From assembly GCF_900086645.1 (NCBI RefSeq), contig NZ_LT576451.1, positions 2,604,001 to 2,668,000 on the forward strand: a stretch of DNA of 64,000 bases. Direction: 5' to 3'. Origin of the DNA: Curtobacterium sp. 9128. GTDB taxonomy: Bacteria > Actinomycetota > Actinomycetes > Actinomycetales > Microbacteriaceae. Below, piece by piece: positions 38,142 to 49,300 of this stretch (position 1 is the stretch's first letter; the number at the start of each line of letters is the position of its first letter). Made by a program: the position numbers and the translations under genes. The notes under the pieces were generated by a model that was given only the letters and a program-made list of their open reading frames with translations, was not told the origin of the DNA and did no database searches.

Positions 38142-39320
38142 TCACGGACCTTCGAGCGCTTCCACCGCGGCCACCAGCCCGGCACGGCGGGGCGACCGCG
38201 GCGGCAGCGTCGCGAGCAGCGCTCGCAGCACGCGCACATCCGAGGAACCATCGGGGGTACGGGACCAGGCGAGCAACGCGTCGGATGACCCGTCGGACAC
38301 GACCGCCTCGCGGAACCGACCGCGCACCAGGTCGCGGAGCGCGTCCACGCCGGGCGCGGCGGAGCCGGGCAGGACGGGTCCCGGGTACCGGCTGACGGCC
38401 TGGAGGCGCGCCCCGCGGTCGAGCGCGGACAGCACGCCGTCGACGTCGGTCCGGACACCGCCGACCCGGTACGGGCGGGAGGCGAGCGTCACCGACGGTG
38501 CGGCCGACGACAGCACGCGGCGGAGCCGCACCACCTCGGCGCGGAGCGTGACCACCGCACCGGGGTCGCCGTAGACGGCGTCGGCGAGGTCAGCAGCGGC
38601 CATCCCCGCCGGGGCGGTCGCGAGCACCGCGAGGATCTCCGAGTGCCTGGCCGACAGCGCCACCGCTCGGCCGTCGACGTGCAGCGTCGCGGTGTCGGAG
38701 CCGAGCAGGGCGAGTTCGGCCTCGGCGGGCACGACCACCGAGGGAGTCGGGGTCCGGAGTGTGGCGAGGGCGAGTTCCGCTTCGACCGCCGCGACCGTCG
38801 CACGCACGAGCGGCAGCGTGTGCCGTTCGACCGCACGGTCGTCGCCGGTGATGTCGAGCACACCGACCGCGCGTCCGGACGGGTCGTGCACCGGGACCGC
38901 CGTGCAGGACCAGGGCTTCACCGCGGTCGCGTAGTGCTCGTCGCTGCGGATCTGCACGGCACGGTCGATGCGGAGTGCGGTACCTGGTGCGCTCGTACCG
39001 ACGTGTTCCTCTGCCCAGTCGGCGCCGGGGACGAACCCCATGTCCTCTGCTGCCCGTCGAGCGGTCCGGGCGCCGTCCACCCAGACGAGCCGGCCGGACG
39101 CGTCACCGACGGCCACGACGCAGCCGGCCGACCGCGTGTCGTCGACGAGCAGCCGGCGGACGATCGGCAGCAGCGTGGCGAGCGGCCCGTCGCGCCGGGC
39201 GGCGTCGAGTTCGTCGGCTCCGAGGGCGACCCGTGGGACACCATCGGGGTCGACGCCCGCGGAGCGGCGCCAGGAGTCGGCGACGAGGGGACGAACGGAT
39301 CTCGGTCGGGGTGCGCGCAT
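38142..39320 (-). CDS. GAF-domain transcriptional regulator of the aldehyde dehydrogenase operon
   Basis: Predicted regulator. It has 392 residues. The N-terminal part resembles the sensor half of AcoR-type activators (DSWRRSAG at the start, then a GAF domain about 50-185 with GTNAPGTAL-like GTSAPGTALRIDRAVQIRSDEHY and VPVHDPSGRAVGVLDITGD). There is no sigma-54 AAA module. The C-terminal half has a winged-helix-like segment, LSARHSEILAVLA...LRAEVVRLRRVL, probably the DNA-binding part. It is the third gene behind aldehyde dehydrogenase and DUF779, an arrangement seen in other actinobacteria. Inducer unknown; an aldehyde or alcohol is a reasonable guess. Confidence 0.82.
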   Translation of the reverse strand: MRAPRPRSVRPLVADSWRRSAGVDPDGVPRVALGADELDAARRDGPLATLLPIVRRLLVDDTRSAGCVVAVGDASGRLVWVDGARTARRAAEDMGFVPGADWAEEHVGTSAPGTALRIDRAVQIRSDEHYATAVKPWSCTAVPVHDPSGRAVGVLDITGDDRAVERHTLPLVRATVAAVEAELALATLRTPTPSVVVPAEAELALLGSDTATLHVDGRAVALSARHSEILAVLATAPAGMAAADLADAVYGDPGAVVTLRAEVVRLRRVLSSAAPSVTLASRPYRVGGVRTDVDGVLSALDRGARLQAVSRYPGPVLPGSAAPGVDALRDLVRGRFREAVVSDGSSDALLAWSRTPDGSSDVRVLRALLATLPPRSPRRAGLVAAVEALEGP

Positions 39321-39374
39321 GCGTCCTCCGTCCTCGGGTCCGCCGTCGCGCCGTCGCGCCGGGGTACGGCCAGC

Positions 39375-39769
39375 CTACGTCCGGTGGGTGGCCGGGACCA
39401 GGCCGAGATCCTCCAGTTCTGGGTCGGTGAACATCCGGGACCTGGTGAGGAACCGCTTGCCCTCGGGTACCTCGAGCGAGAAGCCGCCGCCGCGCCCGTC
39501 GACGACGTCGATCGTGAGGTGGGTGTACTTCCAGTACTCGAACTGGGCCCTCGACATGAAGACCTCGACGGGGTCGATGCCGTCGACCTCGAGCGCCCCG
39601 AGCAGCACGTCGCCCGGCCCGGTCATGAACATGCCGACGGGGTAGCACATCGGGCTCGAGCCGTCGCAGCAGCCGCCGGACTGGTGGAACATGAGCGGGC
39701 CGTGCCGGGCGGCGAGGGACCTGAGCAGGTCGCTCGCCGCCGGCGTGACCGCGACGCGGTCGGTGCTCA

Positions 39770-39770
<1 letters not shown>
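39375..39770 (-). CDS. DUF779 family protein
   Basis: Small protein of the DUF779 family, 131 residues, function not established. It often lies next to aldehyde dehydrogenase genes. The conserved block FHQSGGCCDGSSPMCYP carries three cysteines (CC and C) that could bind a metal or be redox-active; GALEVDGIDPVEVFMSRAQFEYWKYTHLTIDVVDGRGGGFSLE fills the middle. The ATG at 39770 overlaps the aldehyde dehydrogenase stop by one base (TGATG), so co-translation is very likely, supporting a role in maturing or protecting that enzyme. Confidence 0.88.
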
Positions 39771-41311
<1,541 letters not shown>

Positions 41312-41356
41312 GGTGGTGCCCTTTCGACGACGCTGTCGGGGCGCACGATCCGCGCG

Positions 41357-41399
41357 CCTGTCCGCGACGCTACGTGGACAGGGGTTGCATCCGGTTGCA
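41357..41399. promoter_or_regulatory. Candidate operator between the aldehyde dehydrogenase and DUF308 genes
   Basis: An inverted repeat, CCTGTCC (41357-41363) with GGACAGG (41376-41382), is followed directly by two GGTTGCA direct repeats 10 bases apart (41383-41389, 41393-41399). It lies in the 157-base divergent spacer, 46 bases from the dehydrogenase start. A likely target of the GAF regulator. Confidence 0.45.
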
Positions 41400-41468
41400 C
41401 GGGCGGGCGGGCCGGTCGTGCTCCGGGTACTGTCCAGGTCGTCCAGCTCCGATCAGGGAGGAGTGCTC

Positions 41469-42008
41469 GTGGATTCCCGTGCAGTCCGGACGTTCCGGGT
41501 GTTCGTCATCGTGACGTCCGTCGTCGCCATCGCGCTCGGCATCGTCGCGATCGTCTGGCCCCGGCCGTCCCTCGTCGTCGTCGCACTGCTCTTCGGCGTC
41601 TACCTCGTCGTCGCCGGCGTGATGCGTGTGTTCGCAGCGGTCCGCGGCCACGGGACGCCGCCCGTGTGGCGGTGGACCTCCGGCGTGGTCGGGGTGCTCG
41701 TCGCGGTCGCCGGCCTGGTCACGCTCCTCGACCCTGCCGTCCCGCTCGTGGTCTACGCCGTGCTCGCGGGGATCGGGTTCGTCATCGAGGGCATCGCGTC
41801 GCTCGTCGGCGGGTTCGCCGGACACCCCGGTTCCTCCCGCATCCCGACGGTCGTCAGCGGGGTGCTGTCGATCCTCGGCGGCATCGCGGTGCTGTTCGCG
41901 CCGGGCCTCGCCCTGACCGTGTTCATGGTCTTCGCCGGGATCGCGCTGATCGTGGTCGGGGCGGCGGCGTTGCTGCTCCTGCCCCCGCGAGCCGCCGTCC
42001 GCCGGTAG
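41469..42008 (+). CDS. DUF308 / HdeD-like membrane protein
   Basis: Small integral membrane protein of 179 residues with six hydrophobic segments in three similar pairs, each near a WPRPSLVVVALLFGVYLVVAGVMRVF-like block; resembles HdeD/DUF308 proteins, for which Escherichia coli HdeD is linked to acid resistance. No enzymatic motif is visible. The GTG at 41469 is preferred to the GTG at 41463 because the ribosome site AGGGAGGAG ends at 41463. Converges with the VIT1-type gene 10 bases beyond its stop. Confidence 0.8.
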   Translation: MDSRAVRTFRVFVIVTSVVAIALGIVAIVWPRPSLVVVALLFGVYLVVAGVMRVFAAVRGHGTPPVWRWTSGVVGVLVAVAGLVTLLDPAVPLVVYAVLAGIGFVIEGIASLVGGFAGHPGSSRIPTVVSGVLSILGGIAVLFAPGLALTVFMVFAGIALIVVGAAALLLLPPRAAVRR

Positions 42009-42018
42009 CCGGCGGTCG

Positions 42019-43113
42019 CTACGCCGATCCGGTCCCGAAGAGCAGCCCGAGCAGGTACGTGACCACCGCGGCGCCGAAACCGATCGCGAGCTGCCGCAGT
42101 GCCCGACGGAGCGGCGAGGCACCGCTGAGCACGCCCACGACGGCGCCGGTGCCGAGCAGGGCGATCCCGACCAGGAACCCGGCCACGGCGACCGCGGTCC
42201 AGCCGTCGAGCCCGAACAGGTAGGGCAGCACCGGGATGATCGCACCAGACGCGAAGAACAGGAAGCTCGAGATCGCCGCGCTCATGCCGTTGCCGACTGC
42301 CTCGTGGTCGTCGACCGCCCGGGTGGACCTGGTGTCCGGCCCGGTTCCGAGCCCGGCGAGCACGTCGGTCGCGTGGGCCTCGGCCTCGTGCTCGGGCATA
42401 CCCCGCGCCCGGTAGACCAGGGCGAGCTCGTTCGCGTCGACGTCGAGGTCCGCGACGGCCCGGTTCGCGTCCGGATGCGGTGACGACGCCTCGAGCAGCT
42501 CGCGCTGGGACCGAACCGACACGTACTCCCCCGCGCCCATCGACAGGGCACCCGCGAGCAGCCCCGCGATCCCGCTCAGGAGCACGAAGTGCCGATCCGC
42601 TCCCGAGGCGCTGATGCCGATGATGAGTGCGAGGTTCGAGACCAGCCCGTCGTTCGCGCCGAAGACCGCCGCCCGGAACGTGCCGGACAGCCGCATCCGG
42701 CCGCGGTTCGCCAGCCCGCGGACCACCTCGCCGTGGATCCGTTCGTCTGCTGCCATGCTCGCGGTCGCGTCCGCGTCGTCGGCGTACGGCGAGCGGTCCT
42801 CGGCGCGTTGCATGAGCGCGAGCACGAACACCGACCCGAACCGCTTCGCCAGTCCGGCGAGGACCCGCGTCCGCAGGCTGCCGCGCAACGGTCGGCCGAT
42901 GTCGTTGCCGAGCAGCTCGATCCAGTGCTGCTCGTGCCGGCCCTCGGCCTCCGCGAGGGCGCTCAGGATCTCCCGCTCCTCACCCTCGCGACGGGCGGCG
43001 AGATTGCGGTAGACGGCGCCTTCCGCGCGTTCGTCGGCCAGGTACCGTCGCCATCGGCGGACGTCCGTGGGCCGTCGGCCCACCGTCTCGGACCGGAGGC
43101 TCCGCTCACTCAT
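42019..43113 (-). CDS. VIT1/CCC1 iron or manganese transporter with N-terminal ferritin-like domain
   Basis: Membrane transporter predicted to move Fe(II) or Mn(II), fused to a rubrerythrin/ferritin-like domain, like MbfA-type iron exporters. It has 364 residues. The N-terminal 20-145 region is helical and acidic, with RNLAARREGEEREILSALAEAEGRHEQHW carrying Glu and His residues of a di-iron type. From about 150, VFGANDGLVSNLALIIGISAS starts the VIT1 domain, with SMGAGEYVSVRSQRE, an acidic cytoplasmic helix pair, and three C-terminal hydrophobic segments. ATG start, apparently monocistronic. Confidence 0.87.
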   Translation of the reverse strand: MSERSLRSETVGRRPTDVRRWRRYLADERAEGAVYRNLAARREGEEREILSALAEAEGRHEQHWIELLGNDIGRPLRGSLRTRVLAGLAKRFGSVFVLALMQRAEDRSPYADDADATASMAADERIHGEVVRGLANRGRMRLSGTFRAAVFGANDGLVSNLALIIGISASGADRHFVLLSGIAGLLAGALSMGAGEYVSVRSQRELLEASSPHPDANRAVADLDVDANELALVYRARGMPEHEAEAHATDVLAGLGTGPDTRSTRAVDDHEAVGNGMSAAISSFLFFASGAIIPVLPYLFGLDGWTAVAVAGFLVGIALLGTGAVVGVLSGASPLRRALRQLAIGFGAAVVTYLLGLLFGTGSA

Positions 43114-43150
43114 CGCGATCGTCTCCTGTCGACGGGATGGGGCTCTGGAC

Positions 43151-43214
43151 GCGAGCGGGCGCGGACCGGAGGTGGTGCAGTGAGCTGCACCGCGCCTCCC
43201 GTCCGCGCCCTCGC
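43151..43214 (-). terminator. Hairpin after pyk, imperfect GGGAGGC type
   Basis: The left half 43151-43180 and the right half 43185-43214 pair around TGAG with a few mismatches; the right arm contains GCCTCCCGTC. It starts 14 bases beyond the pyk stop (minus strand) and also lies in front of the ferritin-VIT1 gene. Confidence 0.55.
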
Positions 43215-43227
43215 GCGATCCGCGGGA

Positions 43228-44673
43228 CTAGTCCCGAACGTACGCCGGTGCGGCCTCGGCGTGCGCGTCGCCCACGCGGTGCACGCGGAGGTCGTTCGTC
43301 GAGCCCTCGAGTCCGGGAGGCGAGCCGGCCGTCACGATGACGCGGTCACCGGGTGCGGCGAGGCCGTTGTGGATCAGGACGTCGTCGACCTGACCGAACA
43401 GCTCGTCGGTGTGCTTCATGCGCGGCACCAGGAACGAGCGGACGCCCCAGGTGAGCGCCATGCGGCGACGCGTGGCCTCGTTCGGCGTGAACGCGATGAT
43501 CGGCAGCCCGTGGCGGAGACGCGACATGCGGCGGGCCGAGTCACCGGACTCGGTGAAGACGCAGAGGTACGACGCCTCGGTGAACTCGGCGATCTCGACC
43601 GCGGCGAGCGTGATCGCACCACCGAGGGTGCGCGGCTTGGTGCCGAGCGGCGCGATGCGCTCGAGGCCGTGGTCCTCGGTCGACTCGACGATGCGTGCCA
43701 TGGTGCGGACGGTCTGCACGGGGTACTCGCCCACGCTGGTCTCGCCGGAGAGCATCACGGCGTCGGCACCGTCGAGCACCGCGTTCGCGACGTCGGACGT
43801 CTCGGCGCGGGTCGGGATCGGCGACGAGATCATCGACTCGAGCATCTGCGTCGCGACGATCACCGGCTTCGCCATGCGGCGGGAGAGCTCGACGGCGCGC
43901 TTCTGCACGATCGGGACGGCCTCGAGCGGGAGCTCGACGCCGAGGTCACCGCGGGCGACCATGATCGAGTCGAAGGCGTCGATGATCTCCTCGAGCGCGT
44001 CGACGGCCTGCGGCTTCTCGATCTTCGCGATGACGGGGAGGCGCTTGCCCTCTTCGTCCATGATCTCGTGGGCGCGGTCGACGTCGGCGGCGTTGCGCAC
44101 GAACGACAGCGCGATGAGGTCGGCACCCTGCCGGATCCCCCAGCGGAGGTCCGCTTCGTCCTTCTCGCTCAGCGCGGGGACGTTCACGGCGACGCCGGGG
44201 AGGTTGATGCCCTTGTTGTTCGACACGGTGCCGCCGACGACGACCTCGGTGCGGACGCGCACCCCGTCGGTGTCGAGCACGCGGAGGCGCACGCGACCGT
44301 CGTCGATGAGGAGCGGGTCGCCGGGCTTCACGTCGTCGGGGAGGCCCTTGAACGTGGTGCCGCAGATCTCCTTCGAGCCGGGCACGTCCTCGGTCGTGAT
44401 CGTGAAGACGTCGCCGACGGCGAGTTCGTGCGGGCCGTCGGCGAACTTCGCGAGACGGATCTTCGGACCCTGCAGGTCGACGAGGATCGCGACCGGCTTG
44501 CCGAGCTCCTCGGCGGCGCGACGGACGTTCTCGTAGTTGGCCTCGTGGACGCTGTAGTCACCGTGGCTGAGGTTGAGTCGGGCGACGTCCACGCCTGCCT
44601 CGATGATCTCCTTGACGGTCTCGTAGTCCGACGTGGCCGGGCCGAGGGTCGAAACGATCTTTGCGCGTCTCAA
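43228..44673 (-). CDS. pyk: Pyruvate kinase, TTG start
   Basis: Final glycolytic step: phosphoenolpyruvate plus ADP to pyruvate plus ATP. It has 481 residues. RRAKIVSTLGPATSD at the N-terminus, NLSHGDY, VDLQGPKIRLA, IAKIEKPQAVDALEEI (catalytic Lys), MVARGDLGVELP and ATQMLESMI are all intact, followed by the C-terminal regulatory domain. Initiation is at TTG 44671-44673, with AAGGAAT 4 bases upstream; no ATG or GTG fits the conserved N-terminus. Downstream of gltBD but separated by a hairpin and 135 bases, so it has its own promoter or partial read-through. Confidence 0.95.
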   Translation of the reverse strand: MRRAKIVSTLGPATSDYETVKEIIEAGVDVARLNLSHGDYSVHEANYENVRRAAEELGKPVAILVDLQGPKIRLAKFADGPHELAVGDVFTITTEDVPGSKEICGTTFKGLPDDVKPGDPLLIDDGRVRLRVLDTDGVRVRTEVVVGGTVSNNKGINLPGVAVNVPALSEKDEADLRWGIRQGADLIALSFVRNAADVDRAHEIMDEEGKRLPVIAKIEKPQAVDALEEIIDAFDSIMVARGDLGVELPLEAVPIVQKRAVELSRRMAKPVIVATQMLESMISSPIPTRAETSDVANAVLDGADAVMLSGETSVGEYPVQTVRTMARIVESTEDHGLERIAPLGTKPRTLGGAITLAAVEIAEFTEASYLCVFTESGDSARRMSRLRHGLPIIAFTPNEATRRRMALTWGVRSFLVPRMKHTDELFGQVDDVLIHNGLAAPGDRVIVTAGSPPGLEGSTNDLRVHRVGDAHAEAAPAYVRD

Positions 44674-44751
44674 TGGATTCCTTCGTGTGGTGTCTTGTGG
44701 GGCTTGCGGCTGCTGCTTGCTTGCTGGCGTGGGGCTTCGCAGTACGAAGAA

Positions 44752-44787
44752 GAGGCCACCAGCACCCTATCGAGTGCTGGTGGCCTC
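44752..44787 (-). terminator. gltBD terminator hairpin
   Basis: GAGGCCACCAGCAC (44752-44765) pairs exactly with GTGCTGGTGGCCTC (44774-44787) around CCTATCGA, 21 bases after the gltD stop on the minus strand. Confidence 0.75.
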
Positions 44788-44808
44788 CCGCTCACCGAGT
44801 GGTGGCCA

Positions 44809-46266
44809 TCAGATGGAGATCGCCCGGTCGGTCGCCTTCACCGGCGCCGGCAGCATCGTGGTGCCCTCGAGGTACTCGTCGACCTTCGCGGCGGCCGCAC
44901 GGCCCTCCGCGATGGCCCAGACGATCAGGGACTGCCCGCGGCCGGCGTCACCGGCGACGAACACGCCGGCCTCGTTCGTGGTGTAGTCGGCCTGCCGCGC
45001 GACCGCGCCGGACACCGTCACCGGGAGCCCGAGCTGCGGCTCGAGCGTGTCGGTCTCGGGACCGGTGAAGCCCATCGCGATGAGGACCAGGTCGGCGGGG
45101 ATCTCCCGCTCGGTGCCGGCCTTGGGGACCCGGCGGCCGTCGAGGTACTCGGTCTCGGCGACACGGAGCGCCCGGACCTCGCCAGCGTCGTTCGAGAGGA
45201 ACTCGACCGTCGAGGCCAGGAAGGTGCGCTCCCCGCCCTCTTCGTGGGCGCTGGTGACCTCGAACACGGTCGGGAACATCGGCCACGGCTGGTTGTCCGG
45301 GCGCTCCAGCGGCGGTTGCTTGCCGATCGCCAGGTTCGTCACGCTCAGCGCGCCCTGACGGTGGGCGGTCCCGATGCAGTCCGCACCGGTGTCACCGCCG
45401 CCGATCACGACGACGTGCTTGCCCTCTGCTGTGATCTGGTTGTCGACGACGGTGCCGGCACCCGCGCGGTTCTGCTGCACGAGGTACTCCATCGCGAAGT
45501 GCACACCGGCGAGGTCGCGACCGGGGATGGGCAGGTCGCGCGGGACCGTGGCACCCGTGGCGACCACGACCGCGTCGTAGCGCGACTTCAGGTCGTCCCA
45601 GGTGATGTCCCGGCCGATCTCGACACCGGCGCGGAAGCGCGTGCCCTCCGCCTGCATCTGGGCGAGTCGCGCGTCGATCTGGCGCTTCTCCATCTTGAAG
45701 TCCGGGATGCCGTACCGGAGCAGACCACCGATGCGATCGTCACGCTCGTAGACGGCGACGGTGTGGCCGGCGCGGGTCAGCTGCTGCGCGGCCGCGAGCC
45801 CGGCGGGGCCGGAGCCGACGACGGCGACGGTCTTGCCGGTCAGGCGCTCCGGCGGGTGCGGGGTGACCCACCCGTTCTGGAACGCCTCGTCGATGATCGA
45901 GACCTCGACCTGCTTGATGGTCACGGGCGGCTGGTTGATGCCGAGCACGCACGACGACTCGCACGGAGCCGGGCAGAGCCGACCCGTGAACTCCGGGAAG
46001 TTGTTCGTCGCGTGGAGCCGCTCGATCGCCTGCCGGCCCTCGCCGCGCCACGTGAGGTCGTTCCACTCCGGGATGAGGTTGCCGAGTGGGCAGCCCTGGT
46101 GACAGAACGGCACACCGCAGTCCATGCAGCGGCCGGCCTGGCGCTTCAGCTGGCCGGACTCCTGCTGCTCGTAGACCTCTTTCCAGTCCATGAGCCGGAC
46201 GGGGACGGGCCGACGCTCGGGCAGTTCGCGTTCCTGGACCTTCAGGAATCCCTTGGGGTCAGCCAC
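44809..46266 (-). CDS. gltD: Glutamate synthase small subunit
   Basis: FAD- and iron-sulfur-containing subunit that feeds NADPH electrons to GltB for conversion of 2-oxoglutarate and glutamine to two glutamates. It has 485 residues. N-terminal cysteines Cys47, Cys50, Cys55, Cys59 (CMDCGVPFCHQGC) and Cys98, Cys102, Cys106 (CPAPCESSC) form the cluster-binding part. The FAD-binding VAVVGSGPAGLAAA is near residue 147 and NADPH-binding VVIGGGDTGADCIG near 289. GTG start, 53 bases behind gltB. Confidence 0.96.
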   Translation of the reverse strand: MADPKGFLKVQERELPERRPVPVRLMDWKEVYEQQESGQLKRQAGRCMDCGVPFCHQGCPLGNLIPEWNDLTWRGEGRQAIERLHATNNFPEFTGRLCPAPCESSCVLGINQPPVTIKQVEVSIIDEAFQNGWVTPHPPERLTGKTVAVVGSGPAGLAAAQQLTRAGHTVAVYERDDRIGGLLRYGIPDFKMEKRQIDARLAQMQAEGTRFRAGVEIGRDITWDDLKSRYDAVVVATGATVPRDLPIPGRDLAGVHFAMEYLVQQNRAGAGTVVDNQITAEGKHVVVIGGGDTGADCIGTAHRQGALSVTNLAIGKQPPLERPDNQPWPMFPTVFEVTSAHEEGGERTFLASTVEFLSNDAGEVRALRVAETEYLDGRRVPKAGTEREIPADLVLIAMGFTGPETDTLEPQLGLPVTVSGAVARQADYTTNEAGVFVAGDAGRGQSLIVWAIAEGRAAAAKVDEYLEGTTMLPAPVKATDRAISI

Positions 46267-46319
46267 CTGTTACCTCCATCGGGGTCGTGTGCTCAGTCTG
46301 TTCCGGACGCGCCGTGATC

Positions 46320-49300
46320 TCAGCCACCGGTCACCTCCATGATCCTGTTCCAAACGACGTCGCCGTCGGGGTCGAGGCCCTCGTCGACGGCCTGCTTGCG
46401 GGTCTCAAGCACTGCGGCGTAGTCGCGCGGCAGCACCTTGACGAACTCGGACAGGTCACCCGACGCCAGCAGGTCTGCGGCGACCGTCGAGCCCGTCTCG
46501 GCAGCGTGCCGCTCGAGCAGGTCGGTGACGATCTCCACGTCGGCGCTGTCGAGTTCCTCGAGCCGGAGCTCGCCGCTGCCCAGGGAGTCCTGGTTGACGT
46601 GCTCCGTCCGCAGGCCCCTGACGTACGCGGTGCCACCGGACATGCCGGCGCCGAGGTTCCGACCGGTCTCGCCGAGGATGAGCGCGAGGCCACCCGTCAT
46701 GTACTCCAGCGCGTGGTCGCCGACGCCCTCGACGACCGCGGTCGCGCCGGAGTTCCTGACCAGGAAGCGCTCCCCCACGATGCCGCGGATGAACATGCTG
46801 CCCTGGGTGGCGCCGTAGCCGATGACGTTGCCGGCGATGACGTTCTCCGACGGCTCGAAGCCGCTCGACTCGGCCGGGCGCACGACGATGTCGCCACCGG
46901 AGAGTCCCTTGCCGACGTAGTCGTTGCTGTCGCCGATGAGCCGCAGGGTGATGCCGGACGGCATGAACGCGCCGAGCGACTGTCCGGCGGACCCGCGCAG
47001 CGTGACGTCGATCGACCCGGCCGGCAGCCCGTTCTCGCCGTGGCGCAGCGTGACCTCGTGGCCGAGCATGGTGCCGACGGCGCGCTCGGTGTTGCGGATC
47101 GGGAGGTCGAGCGTGACGGACCCACCGTGCTCGAGCACGTCAGACGCCTTCTGGATGAGCTGCACGTCGAAGTGCTGCTCGAGCTCGTGGTCCTGCTCGC
47201 GGTGGTGCCGACGGGGTTCCTCCGCCTGGAACTCCGGCCCCTTGAGGACGGGTTCGAGGTCGAGGCCGGACGCCTTCCAGTGCTCGACGGCGCGGTCGAC
47301 GTCGAGGACGTCGGTGTGCCCGATCGCCTCGTCGAGGCTGCGGAAGCCGAGTTCGGCGAGGAGCTCGCGGACTTCCTGCGCGATGAACTCGAAGAAGTTC
47401 ACCACGAACTCTGGCTTGCCCGAGAACCGCTTGCGGAGCTCCGGGTTCTGCGTCGCGACGCCGACCGGGCACGTGTCGAGGTGGCAGACGCGCATCAGGA
47501 TGCATCCCTCGACGACGAGCGGCGCGGTGGCGAAGCCGTACTCCTCTGCGCCGAGCAGCGCTGCGACGACGACGTCACGGCCGGTCTTCATCTGGCCGTC
47601 GACCTGCACCACCACGCGGTCGCGCATGCCGTTGAGCATGAGCGTCTGCTGCGTCTCGGCGAGACCGATCTCCCACGGGGTGCCTGCGTGCTTCAACGAG
47701 TTCAGCGGCGACGCACCGGTGCCACCGTCGTGGCCGGAGACGAGCACGACGTCGGCGAGGGCCTTCGTCACGCCGGCGGCCACCGCACCGATGCCGGACT
47801 GGCTCACGAGCTTGACGTGCACGCGTGCCGAGGGGTTGGCGCGCTTGACGTCGAAGATCAGCTGCTTGAGGTCCTCGATGGAGTAGATGTCGTGGTGCGG
47901 CGGGGGCGAGATGAGGCCGACACCGGCGGTGGCGTGCCGGGTGCGCGCCACCCACGGGTAGACCTTCTGCGGCGGCAGCTGGCCGCCCTCGCCGGGCTTC
48001 GCACCCTGGGCCATCTTCAGCTGGATGTCCGTGGCGTGCGTCAGGTACATGCTCGTGACGCCGAAGCGACCGGAGGCGACCTGCTTGATCGCGCTGCGGC
48101 GCTCGGGGTCGAGGAGTCGGTCGACGTCCTCGCCGCCCTCGCCCGTGTTGGACCGCCCGCCGAGACGGTTCATCGCGATCGCGAGGGTCTCGTGGGCTTC
48201 CTTCGAGATGGAGCCGTAGGACATCGCGCCGGTGTTGAACCGCTTGACGATGGACTCGATCGACTCGACTTCTTCCAGCGAGACGGGCTTCCGCTCGCCG
48301 TGCTTGAAGCGGAACAGACCGCGGAGCGTCATGAGCTCCTCGGACTGGTCGTCGACCGTGCTCGAGTACTCCTTGAAGATGTCGTACCGACGGGCACGGG
48401 TGGCGTGCTGCAGGCGGAACACCGTGTCCGGGTTGAACAGGTGCGGCGGCCCTTCGCGGCGCCACTGGTACTCGCCACCGGTCTGCAGGCGCTCGTGTGC
48501 GAGCACCGCGCCGTCCTGCGGGTACGCCTGACCGTGCCGCTCGGCGTTCTCCTTCGCGATCACGTCGATGTCGACGCCGCCGAGGATCGACGAGGTGCCG
48601 GTGAAGTACTTGTCGACGAACTCCTGCGACAGCCCGACCGCCTCGAACGCCTGGGCGCCCGCGTAGCTCGACACCGTCGAGATGCCCATCTTCGACATGA
48701 TCTTCAGGACGCCCTTGCCGAGCGCCTTGATCACGTTCTTGACGGCCTGCTCGGGGGTGATCCCGCTGATCATGCCCTGGCGCACCAGGTTCTCGCAGGT
48801 CTCCATCGCGAGGTACGGGTTGATCGCCGAGGCGCCGTAGCCGATCAGGGTCGCGACGTGGTGGACCTCACGCACGTCCCCCGCCTCGACGATCAGGCCG
48901 ACCTTCATGCGCTGCTCGGTGCGGATCAGGTGGTGGTGCACGGCCGCGAGCAGCAGCAGGCTCGGGATCGGCGCGCTCTCGGCGTTGCCGTCACGGTCGG
49001 ACAGCACGATGAACTGCTTGCCGGACTCGATCGCCTCGTCCACCTCGTCGCAGACGGCCTGGATGCGCTGCTCCATGGCCTGTTCACCAGCGTCGACGCG
49101 GTAGAGGCCCCTGATCGTCACGGTGAGGTGCCGACCGGACGCCGTCTCGAAGTGCTGGACCTTCGCGAGCTGGTCGTTGTCGATCACCGGGAAGTCGAGG
49201 ACGATCTGCTTCGCGTGCTCCGGGCCGGCGTCGAGCAGGTTGCGCTCCGGGCCGAGGCCCATGCCCATCGAGGTGATGACCTGCTCGCGGATGGAGTCGA

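Noticed and set aside
42589..46317. A 1242-codon plus-strand frame opposite the VIT1, pyk and gltD genes
   Set aside because: Spans three unrelated real genes and their spacers, with shadow-type composition.
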